From: Desmodus rotundus
Taxonomy: Eukaryota > Chordata > Mammalia > Chiroptera > Phyllostomidae
Assembly (NCBI RefSeq): GCF_022682495.2
Contig: NC_071392.1
Span: 105,266,896-105,330,895 of the forward strand
Direction: 5' to 3'
Length of the DNA stretch: 64,000 nt
Position numbers and translations under genes: made by a program. Of this stretch, positions 1 to 34,444 are shown piece after piece; position 1 is the first letter of the stretch; each line of letters begins with the position of its first letter. The notes below the pieces were generated by a model. That model ran no database searches. It was not told where the DNA came from and was given only the letters and a program-made list of their open reading frames with translations.

Positions 1-1200
1 TAGGTCACACGTTCCATTTCCTAGAATAACAGCTTTCCACATGCATTAATCTTTTAAGCCTATGAACTATAACTAAAGCTAGAATCTTTAACTCTTGAGT
101 TCCCCTATCACTCCCACATGCAATCCAAATCAGGTTCAGCTGATTTTATCGCCTAAATAAATGTAGCTTGAATCCTATCTTCCCCATCTCCCCACACCGT
201 CACTGGCCCCTCCACCTGGGGCCATTGCGGTTACCTCCTTCCTGGTCTCCAGACCTACTCTGGCCCCTCTGCAATGCCTGCCTCCCACTGCAGCTGAGAC
301 ACGTCAGTGAGCCAGGACAAGTGGAATACCGAAACTATGACAGCTAGTCAAATGGTCGAGCAGTTTCCAGCCACCGAGTAAATCACAAAATCCTATCTTT
401 CCTAACCTAGGACACTTGAAAGTAAGTGGCCTACACTTCTCCCCAACCAGAGGGTCACAGCTTAAATCACCCTACTCAGGGAGATAGGTAACAGAAATCC
501 AATTAATGCCCGCTGTGCCACCCACACCCAAGGATGGGTGAAGTCCAGGGAATCAATCTCATTTGGTGCATCAGCGTGAAGCCGATGAATACTCTGTTGA
601 GATCCTCCCTAAGACCTCCCCTAAAATTGTCCCCTTTAGAAAACAGGTAAAAACCCTCAGTATAAAGACCCAGCAGGGCTCTCTCTGGAGCATGCCCACA
701 CCTTTCTTCCCTCTTAGGTGTGCATCTTTATTTTTCTCTCCTAAACTCTAAGGGTTTCCAGGAGACTCGCAAGCAGAGGAGCAAAAGGCAATGGCAGCCG
801 AACCTGGGCTTACTGCCTGAACCTATTGCCATGGCACCCTTTTCTCTGACTTCTCAGTGAGCTAGCTAACAGCAGACCTGCCGTGGCTCATTTCTGTCCC
901 TTTGACTTTTACTTCTCAGTAAGTCCACACAGCTCACTTCTTTTCTGTAATGTTTCTAGAGATCCAAAGCAGAGCACCACCCAGGCTCTCTCCTGTTGCT
1001 TCTTCTACCCTAAGCCCTTCCTTTGTTTCACCGTCCCCAGCTTTAACAAACACACTCTCAAAGTCATCTCGACTTGTGTTGTGAAATTTTTCCCACATGA
1101 AGTCAAGAGCCCACACACTACCCACCTGCTTGGGGCAGATCAGCTCTGGCCTGGTCCCTTTTTGGTCGCACGGCACACCCAGACTTAACCTGCAACACGC
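1..1200. other. Upstream non-coding DNA, no gene recognised
   Basis: Unique-looking AT/CT-balanced sequence. Reading frames here are short and do not resemble known proteins. No splice-flanked exon, CpG-rich promoter or clear repeat boundary was recognised. In human the DNA upstream of ADA is also a long non-coding interval, so an intergenic call is reasonable. Confidence 0.5.
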
Positions 1201-1204
1201 ACAT

Positions 1205-1345
1205 GAGACAATCAGGGATCTTGTTGAAAGATGAGATTCCAGTTCAGTAGGTCTGAGCTGGGGCCTGAGAGTCGGCCGTTATAATCAGCTCCCAGGTAAC
1301 ATCGATGCTAACGATTCCTGGACCAAAATTTGATAATCCCCCCCC
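1205..1345 (+). mobile_element. MER5-type (hAT-Charlie) relic
   Basis: The stretch with TTCAGTAGGTCTGAG, GGGGCCTGAGA and CAGCTCCCAGGT in this order matches the internal layout of the old non-autonomous MER5/hAT-Charlie elements of placental mammals. The terminal inverted repeats are worn away, so the edges are approximate. Confidence 0.6.
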
Positions 1346-1514
1346 CCAAAAAAAAAACACTTGATTCTGTCTTACCTCCACATAAAACCCTCCACTGATT
1401 CTCCAGCACTCTCGGGGAGAGGCCTCACTGTACCCCACAGGCTCTCCGTGGCCTTGTTCTCACCTGATGTTCTAGCCCCTGCACCTCCACTCCCCTGTCC
1501 TCTCTTTTCTCCTT

Positions 1515-1975
1515 ATTTATTATCAATTTATTTATAATCTAATGAAATGAAACGGAACCACCATCCCACCTGAGCACCAGAACATTACCGATAACCTGAA
1601 TGTGACCTGTACGTTCCTCCCCTCTCCTGACCCGAGGTAACCATTCTTGAGTTTCTGCTTAACTTTCCCTTGATTTAAAACATTTTCTACCACGTGCATG
1701 TGTCTAAATATGCATATTTTGGGTTTTGCTTTTATTATGCATTCTAAAAGTTGCACCATAGTGTAGGTAGTTTTCTGCGACTTTTTCACCCAACATTATC
1801 TCTGAGAAAGATGTGTTGCTGTTCGCTGCTGAAGTTCATTCGATTTCACAGCTGTGTAATATTCCATGGTGTGAATATTCCACAGTGTATCTGCCCACTC
1901 GCCTGTGGATGGGCATCTGGGGTGTTGCCAATGTTTTTGTTACTACGAACAGCTCAGGTGTGAATAAACGTTCCC
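1515..1975 (+). mobile_element. Old L1 3'-end fragment
   Basis: Contains TTGCACCATAGTGTAGGTAG and, further on, GTAATATTCCATGGTGTGAA followed by a 'GTGGATGGGCATCTGGGGTG' stretch. This order is typical of 3' parts of ancient mammalian L1 elements in sense orientation. No open ORF2 frame remains. Boundaries and subfamily are uncertain. Confidence 0.6.
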
Positions 1976-2399
1976 TGGCTTGCCCTCTCCCATTCCAACT
2001 CCCTTCACCGGAGACCAGCTTCAGGTCCTTAGACAAGCCTTCCCCAATCCGCAGGCCACGTCTGGTCCCCACTAAAGCTCCCTAGTTATACATTTATGTC
2101 ATGCGATTGTGTGATGAGCGTGAGTCTAGCCCGGGTACAATGAAGCCCACAAGGTCTGTGCTGCTCACGGTTCCTAGATGCCCGCCGGGGCCTGCCACAC
2201 TGTAAAGGCCCAGGCAGCTGGCCTCCGAGGGGCCAGCAGGAGGCAGAGCCGGGCGGTGGCTGGAGCCTGAGCCCACAGGTGGCTGCAACCCCAACTCCCG
2301 GGGCCAGTTTTTGGGTGGGCCAAGGTGCGGAGGTGACTTGTGTTTGTCCCCGCTGCTAGGAAGGAATTCCAGGAAAAGAGCAGCTGGGGACCGCGGAGC

Positions 2400-2442
2400 G
2401 GGGCGGGGCCTGGAGCGGACAGGGGGCGGGGCCTGGAGCGGA
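2400..2442 (+). repeat. Tandem duplication of a GC-box unit
   Basis: A 20-base unit GGGGCGGGGCCTGGAGCGGA occurs at 2400-2419 and again, identically, at 2423-2442, a period of 23 bases. Each copy has one Sp1-type box. Confidence 0.9.
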
Positions 2443-2496
2443 GCGGGAATGGGGCCGGGGCGGGGGCGGGCAGAGGGCGGGGCCAGACCGGCCCCG

Positions 2497-2503
2497 TTAA
2501 GAA
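2497..2503 (+). promoter_or_regulatory. ADA: TATA-like element TTAAGAA of ADA
   Basis: TTAAGAA follows CCCCG, the same context as the TATA-like element of human ADA. It predicts a transcription start near 2525-2530 and a 5' untranslated region of about 95 bases, close to the human length. Confidence 0.65.
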
Positions 2504-2524
2504 GGGAGTGGCGGGCCACGGTTA

Positions 2525-2620
2525 CTGCAGGGCCCCGGGAGGAAGCGACCGGCGTCCTACTCAGCCGTAGACCACCTGCATTCAGCAGAGGGAGCAGCGC
2601 CAGGGCACACGCTTGGCACC
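2525..2620 (+). other. ADA: ADA 5' untranslated region (predicted)
   Basis: About 96 bases between the inferred start site and the ADA start codon. It has no upstream ATG. The start codon context is CACCATGG, a strong Kozak context. The start site is inferred from the TATA-like element, not measured. Confidence 0.6.
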
Positions 2621-28985
<26,365 letters not shown>

Positions 28986-29275
28986 AGACGCTGAGGCCGC
29001 CTTGCTGAGCCCTTACCCTGTGGATGGAGACTTCGCAGCTCTGGGGGACTGAACGACACTCTTACCTTTACTCCTGGGAAGACTATGATTTCCAAAGTCA
29101 GCTACTGATGCTCTTGAGGCCTGTGTGCCCATTTCTATGCACAAGTATACCTCAGCATAGCCACGCCTCTCCTTTGGCTTTGTGCTGGGCCCGGGCAAGT
29201 CTGAAACCCTCCTCCTATGGTGACTCTATACTGAAAAGCTGGTGCTTAATAAAGAAGCTAACAACTGGTGTCATG
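28986..29275 (+). other. ADA: ADA 3' untranslated region
   Basis: About 290 bases from the stop codon to the likely cleavage site behind the poly(A) signal. Short, as in human ADA. The exact end is inferred. Confidence 0.8.
29248..29253 (+). terminator. ADA: ADA polyadenylation signal AATAAA
   Basis: AATAAA in the context GGTGCTTAATAAAG, followed 30-50 bases on by a GT-rich stretch (CACGTGGTATGTGGTCTTGG). It is the only AATAAA shortly behind the ADA stop. Confidence 0.9.
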
Positions 29276-29725
29276 CAACACGTGGTATGTGGTCTTGGGC
29301 AGGACGACACAGGGGGAGGTGGGAACAGAAGGAGCCACTGGGGCTCCCAGACTCGGCAGCCTGCCCAGTGGCAGGGCCCAAGAGCCCAGAGAGAGTCGTG
29401 GAGGGGAGGCCAGAGCTGCCCCCACAGCCTGGCCCCCCAGGAGAAAAACAAGGCTTCTCTTGAAGAGCTGTTTGCTTATATGGTCCCTGAACCCTCAATG
29501 CCTTCTAGTCTAGGTTTTAAGGGGAAAACCTTCCTATTGGGTTTCTGACGCTGTAGACTGAGGCGAGAGAGGGAGAGTTAGGAGAGTCCGCAGCCCCCAG
29601 GCCCAGGAGCAGGGCTGGCTTCTGTGGAAGCCTGGGGTGGCGATGGGGACCAGCTAACTGTGGACTCGGGAGAACAAGGCCCAGCCCCTGCTCTCGCTGT
29701 TTAAAGGGGAAATAATCACCTTAAA
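29276..29725. other. Interval between the ADA and PKIG 3' ends
   Basis: About 450 bases of unique sequence separating the two convergent genes. Reading frames crossing it are not conserved-looking. Longer 3' ends of either gene could extend into it. Confidence 0.7.
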
Positions 29726-30404
29726 CCAGTCACACAAATCATCAGCATTTATTTCCTGGGTTCCAGGTGTTATTTATATTGGTAGAAAGAAAGGGCACAA
29801 AGTTGATCAGGTAGTTTTGAGCACAAAATCCCCTTCCCTAAAAATCCATCTGTGAGGCTCCACAAGGGAGCCTTGGAGCGCCACAGACGCTCAGAGCTTA
29901 GCTGAAAAAAGTGAATTGATTGTCAGCTCCTTCCCTCTCTGCTGAAAACTGTTTAAAACCTTTTAAAAGTTTAAAAGCATTTTTTAAAAAAGAGATCAGA
30001 CGGCCCTGACCTAGAAGGCTGGGTCTGGAAAAGAGGGGGCAGAGCCAGGATGCGGCCCCTGCCCAGGCCGCCCAGGAGAGGAGCCTTCCTGGGTGGGCTG
30101 CTCACCCAGGCAGGCAGGGCCCAGTCCCCGAGTCCCAGTGCCCAACGAATAAATAACATCTTGTGGTTAAAGTGTCTCAGAAGTGTACCTGGGCACAGTG
30201 AGGGGGTGGCAGCGGGGGGCTGGTGGGGTTGGGCAGAGGGCCTTCCGAGGTCAGGGCTGCGGCAGCCTCTGGGGGTGCCTTTCAGTCTGGCCTTGTTGGC
30301 CTGGAACATGGGGCTCAGAGAAGAGGCTGTCGGGCCACTGCTGGGGCTTCCTGTCCAGATGGGGACAGCAGGTCTCTCTTCCAGCCCCTCGGGCAAGGTC
30401 AGAC
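29726..30404 (-). other. PKIG: PKIG 3' untranslated region (predicted)
   Basis: From the PKIG stop to the predicted poly(A) site, about 680 bases. No open frame of interest. Extent depends on the poly(A) signal chosen. Confidence 0.6.
29748..29753 (-). terminator. PKIG: PKIG polyadenylation signal AATAAA
   Basis: TTTATT on the plus strand gives AATAAA on the PKIG strand, about 650 bases behind the PKIG stop. A GATTTGTGTGACTGG GT-rich stretch follows it. It is the best-placed signal, but use is inferred. Confidence 0.65.
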
Positions 30405-30484
30405 TCAAGATGAGGTGGTCCCATTGCTGCTCTTGGGCTGGTTGCTGGCCTCCTTGTCTGGGGTGCCGGCCTCCGCCTGCCCTT
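30405..30484 (-). CDS. PKIG: PKIG last coding exon
   Basis: Follows acceptor CTTCCCTCCAG on the minus strand, completes Glu50 and encodes [20 protein letters not shown] then GTTSS and TGA. The terminal residues are nearly those of human PKIG. Confidence 0.95.
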
Positions 30485-33400
30485 CTGGAGGGAAGAGGGA
30501 GAGAGGCACACACAGATGTAAAACATGGGAGGAGATCTGGAAGGGCCTGAAGAAGCAGAGACAGTAGAAGAGCCCAGGGACCCACAACAGGAGTGCATGG
30601 AGGGTGGGGTGGCCAAAGGGAACTCTAGCCTGACCTCTAACGTTCTAATGCTCACAAAGGAAATGCAAGTGGTATTAATAACATAATTAAAGGCCAGGGC
30701 TGTGGGTGGATGCTAAAAGCAACAGGCCAAGGGCTGTTGAGGGTCAAGATGCTTGTGCAGTTTCTCCAGCAGGAGAGGCAATTGGGAGGTCCCACCATGC
30801 ACCAGGTGCCCAGCGAATGGGCGTTCTCAGAGGACAGAAAGGGGTGTCAGGCTAGGCCAGCTCAGGGGAGCACCAGGGTGTGGCCTGCATCCAGGTTAGG
30901 GGTGGGGCCTATGCCTGTTTCACTGTGCTTTGTCCTCACCAGACCAGCCACACGGCACTCTAGCCTCTGTCTTCGCACCCTTAGGCTGGGCCCTTTCACG
31001 TGACTAACGAGCACCTCCCTGGACCAAGCTCCAGGCAATCCACACAGCAGGCTGGAGGTGTGGTTAGGGTCACGAGTGAGAAAACAGAGGCTCCGAGAAG
31101 TGAACTGATTGGCCTGAGCTGAAATGGTGGAGGCAGCCAGTGTCCTTCCCGTGAATCTCAGCTCCTGCCACGCAGCATCCTCTAGGCATTAGAAAGGCCT
31201 GTCGTCACTGGCACTGCCTCCTCGTGCCCTTGCAGCAGTCTTGGGAAGCAGGCGTGAGCAGTAGCAAGTGGTGCGGGCAGAATTTGGACATCTGGCTCCC
31301 TGCCAGGCTACCTCCTATCCTGGGTGGTAACTGTAGCAAAGGCTTGGTCCCGGAGGGTCCTTCTGGCCCTTCCAGAAGCCTGACAAACTAGACAGCAGTC
31401 TGGGCAAGTCTCCCAGTTGGCCGTCTGCGACGCCCTATTTGGCAAGGAGCTTCAGCCCAGCAAGCAGAAAGGATCTTGTTAGATCGCCCAGTAGTACCTG
31501 TGCTCTGCCACCTCCTTGCTGTGGGATCTCGGGCAGTTCATTTAATCTCTGAGCCTCCGTCTCCTGATCCATAACGGGAGAACGGTGACACCTCCGCCTG
31601 CCCGAGAGGGCTGTGCTGGGCCTGCACATGGCCATCTGGCCTGTGGGAGCACCTCAGCCAACGGTAATGCTTCCTCTGGGCCGGTCCCAGCTCTCCTGGC
31701 CAGAGGAGAAGGTCCTTAAGCACTTTCCTCACCAACCAGCACCCTCGGGACTCCCAGGGCCAGTTTCAGAGTGCCATCTGAAAATGTTTCACGGACGCAC
31801 ACTGCCTGGCAGTGTACCGATTGCTTCACGCCTTGCTGTCGTCTCTCTCTCATCATAAGGCCAGTAAGGAAACGTGTGTGTGCACATAAGGAAGTTTCAG
31901 GGAAGACAGGTTTGCATACAATGGGCTGCGAATCAGTCTGCTGGGAAGCTCTAAGCGAATAGGTTCTCAGCCAGGCCCGCAGAATCGGGCCGTGTGGGTT
32001 CCCACTCCCTCAGAAGAGTCTGTGGGGCTGAGCACGACCCGTAGGCCCGCTGGGAGATCTCAGCAGGAGGCCTGCCGGAGGAGGGCACCCTGGCCAGTCT
32101 GGCCCTCACTCCACCCTGAATGCCTCTCTTCCTCAAAGTGAGCGCAATGCCTTTCTCAGACCCCCTTTCAGTGTCAGGCATCCGCCCTGGCCAGGTGGCT
32201 CGGGTGGGGCAGTGTCCTGTACACCAGAAAGGGCGTGGGTTTGATCCCTGGCTGGGGCACACACAGGAGGCAACCTATCAACGTTTCTTACACCGATGTT
32301 TCTCTCTCTAAAAATCAATGAAAACATAACCTTGGGTGAGGATTAAAAAAAAGCTGCGTGTGAACTATGCGGTCCAGACCGCTGCAGGCCAAAAAGACAG
32401 AAAACTCCTGCAGAAACGCCATGCGCCTCTGGACCCAGATGCTTCAGATTTTGAACAGGAGGGGAAACAGACTGGGTCCACGGAGGAGGGGCCGCAACTG
32501 CCGGGGCAGAGGGAGGAAACAGTTCACCAGAGCTGAGGACACAGCAGCCCTGAGCACGAGCCCCCTGGCAGCACGCCCCGGCGGCAGCTGGTCACTGGCT
32601 GTGCAGTGAACGGCCACGGACTAGGCACCTCTGTCGTGCTCCAAATGCTGGCAGGCACGGAGGACACAGGACAGATCCCGTGTGTGGGAGAAGCTCACAG
32701 CCTAGAGAAGGGCACTGTGCTAAGGGCGGTTCTGGGGGCGGGGCAAAGATGCACCTCTCCTGCCTGAGGGGGATGTGGTCAGGGAGGCCTCTCAGCAGAG
32801 CAGTTGGGGTTTCTGAGAACGAGCCAGACAGGGGCGGGCAGGGACAGCCAGACAGAGGGAGCCCGTAAAGGGCTTTTAAGAAACAGAAGTGCTGCCCTGG
32901 CCAGTGTGGCTCAGTTGGGTGTCATCCCCAAAGCAAAAGGTCACCTGTTCGATTCCTGGTGGTTTGGTGCGCAGTTGTGCAGAACCAAAAATAAATAGTA
33001 AGTAAATATATTTATATTTAAATAAATATTAAAAAAGAAGTGCTTTCCTCTGGCTGGATCAGAGACACCAAGGGAGAAGGACGAGTGGGGCCCAGTGAGC
33101 TGAGCAGGGTGACACCGTGGAGGCTCCTGTGTCTGGGCAGTGGGGGTAATGTGGGCCGCACAGGACAAGGCAGGCAGGCAGGCAGAATGGAGACGGGGTG
33201 TGGGGTGTGGCTCCTTGGGTAGGGTGCTGGGGGCAGCCCGGCTCTCATTCTGTGTTAACTTGCTGGTGACCCTGAACAAGCCACCCAACCTCTCTGGGCC
33301 TATTTGTCCACATAAAAAACATGACAGGCTTGGTTCCATGTCCCCACAAAGTAGTCTCTGCTCTGTAGTCGGGAGGGGGAGGGGAAGGGAAGGGAACAGA

Positions 33401-33927
33401 GAGAAAGCTAGAAGGGAAGGGGCAGGGTGGGGGGAGGGAAAGGCAGAGGGAGGAAGGAAGTGGAGGCTGGACAGGCAGCACAGAGGGGACAGCAGGTTTG
33501 GCTTTCTCCGTTCACTCATTCCGCCTGTGGTTTCCAGACACCTGCTCCTGCCGGCAGAACAGAAGGACCCTGCTCTCCTGGAGCTCATATTTAAACCCAG
33601 GAGACCCTGCCAGAAGGCTGAGGAGTCATGTGATTAGGGAGGGCCAATTACAGCTGTCAGGGGAAGCCCTCCTCCACACCTGGTATCTGAGCTAGGGCGT
33701 GAGGCAGCAGCACAGGGCTGGGTGGGGCTGTTCTAGCAGGGGGTCAGGGAGACCTGCCAAGTGCTGAAGGGATTCTGACCTGCCCCCTCCAGTGCCAGCT
33801 CGCCCATGTCTCCAGCCAGCTTCCTCACGCTCACGGCCTCGGAGTCCCCCTGGATGTCAGGGACTGCGTTCCGACGGCCAGTCCGGTCACAGGAGATGAA
33901 GTCTGAGTAGGAGGACTCGACCTCCAT
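30405..33927 (-). CDS. PKIG: cAMP-dependent protein kinase inhibitor gamma (PKIG)
   Basis: Two coding exons, 33927-33780 (148 bases) and 30484-30405 (80 bases), join in phase to 75 codons plus stop. The product is a small heat-stable PKI that binds the catalytic subunit of PKA as a pseudosubstrate and helps export it from the nucleus. Visible motifs: Phe10 at P-11, Arg15, then TGRRNAV with Arg18-Arg19 and Ala21 at the pseudo-acceptor place, and a leucine-rich export-like segment near residues 33-47 ([15 protein letters not shown]). The C-terminus [12 protein letters not shown] matches human PKIG apart from a few changes. Human PKIG starts Met-Met; here the first of these codons is GTG, so the frame starts at the second Met. 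Upstream untranslated exons are expected beyond 33954 and were not identified. Confidence 0.95.
32184..32354 (+). mobile_element. Bat Ves SINE, short variant
   Basis: GCCCTGGCCAGGTGGCTCGG, GGTTTGATCCCTGGCTGGGG, AGGCAACCTATCAACGTTTC, and a tail with CCTTGGGTGAGGATTAAAAA. The central region is deleted, as in the copies at 12295 and 50741. Confidence 0.88.
32894..33035 (+). mobile_element. Truncated Ves SINE with exact target duplication
   Basis: Starts GCCCTGGCCAGTGTGGCTCA, keeps the B-box GTTCGATTCCTGG, lacks the CT-rich part and ends in an AT-rich tail. The 9-base sequence AGAAGTGCT stands on both sides (32885-32893 and 33036-33044), the mark of LINE-driven insertion. Confidence 0.9.
33371..33470 (+). 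repeat. GA-rich low-complexity block
   Basis: About 100 bases almost wholly of G and A with GGGAGGGG, GGAAGGGAAGG and GGAGGAAGGAAG units. No coding meaning. Confidence 0.8.
33780..33927 (-). CDS. PKIG: PKIG first coding exon (coding part)
   Basis: Codons 1-49 plus one base; donor GTCAGA. The exon itself begins at 33953 after acceptor CCCACAG, so it carries 26 untranslated bases. Encodes the whole pseudosubstrate region. Confidence 0.96.
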
Positions 33928-33941
33928 CACGCCTGTCGCAT
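33927..33941 (-). promoter_or_regulatory. PKIG: Four-codon upstream ORF overlapping the PKIG start
   Basis: On the minus strand ATG CGA CAG GCG TGA begins 14 bases before the PKIG start codon. The stop TGA and the PKIG ATG share one A (TGATG). Such an arrangement may allow reinitiation or leaky scanning to tune translation. Function is inferred. Confidence 0.5.
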
Positions 33942-34211
33942 CGCTCTTCAGGCCTGTGGGGACAAGGGCAGGAGGGCAGCAGGGAGTCCAGGTGCATCTG
34001 GCAGGGAGGACACACCTCTGGTCCCCAGCACTGGTATCTAACGACAGAATGGCAGTTATGGCCTTGATCACTGAAGACAAAGCAGAAAGCACAGAAAAGG
34101 TGCAAAGGACACAATGTCCCTGTAATTTCACACACAGAAAACTGCCGATGTTTTAAAGAACATCTTTGAGTTTTTGATAAATATCTCCACATTCGTCACT
34201 ATCACATGCCA

Positions 34212-34437
34212 GCCCTGACCCGCATGGCTCATCGGTAGAGCGTCGTCCTGCAAAGAAAAAGGTCACTGGTTCAATTCCCAGCCAGGACACATGCCTGGGT
34301 TGCGGGCCAGTCCCTGCTCGGGGTGTGTGCGAGAGGCAACTGATCTGTTTCTCTCACACATCAATGTTTCTCTCCCTCTCTTTCTCCTTCCCTTCCCCTC
34401 TCTCTAAAAAGAAATAAAATCTTTAAAAAAAAAAATC
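34212..34437 (+). mobile_element. Bat Ves SINE, full-length
   Basis: Head GCCCTGACCCGCATGGCTCA, GGTTCAATTCCCAGCCAGGA, CATGCCTGGGTTGCGGGCCA, CT-rich stretch and an AAATAAAATCTTTAAAAAAA tail. CATGCCA flanks both sides (34205-34211, 34438-34444). Confidence 0.9.
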
Positions 34438-34444
34438 CATGCCA

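Larger units (their letters stand above)
2380..2524 (+). promoter_or_regulatory. ADA: ADA core promoter, GC-box cluster
   Basis: A very GC- and CpG-rich block directly before the first ADA exon. GGGGCGGGGC-type Sp1 boxes lie at 2400-2409, 2423-2432 and 2475-2484, with further overlapping G-rich boxes at 2451-2470. There is no classical TATAAA; a TTAAGAA lies at 2497-2503. This matches the known human ADA promoter: several Sp1 sites, a weak TATA-like element and housekeeping-type expression. The high tissue-specific expression of human ADA in thymus depends on an enhancer in intron 1, which I could not locate here by eye. Confidence 0.85.
30485..33779 (-). other. PKIG: PKIG intron between its two coding exons
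   Basis: 3,295 bases, minus-strand donor GTCAGA and acceptor CTCCAG. Holds two Ves SINEs (32184 and 32894), a GA-rich block at 33371-33470 and MIR-like pieces near 31.07 and 31.5 kb. No exon recognised inside. Confidence 0.85.

Noticed and set aside
29971..30585. 204-codon minus-strand open frame
   Set aside because: Overlaps the PKIG last exon in a different frame; the true frame is given by the splice join to 33780.
32941..33588. 215-codon minus-strand open frame
   Set aside because: It runs across a Ves SINE tail and the GA-rich low-complexity block; the product is Ser/Pro/Leu-rich shadow sequence.
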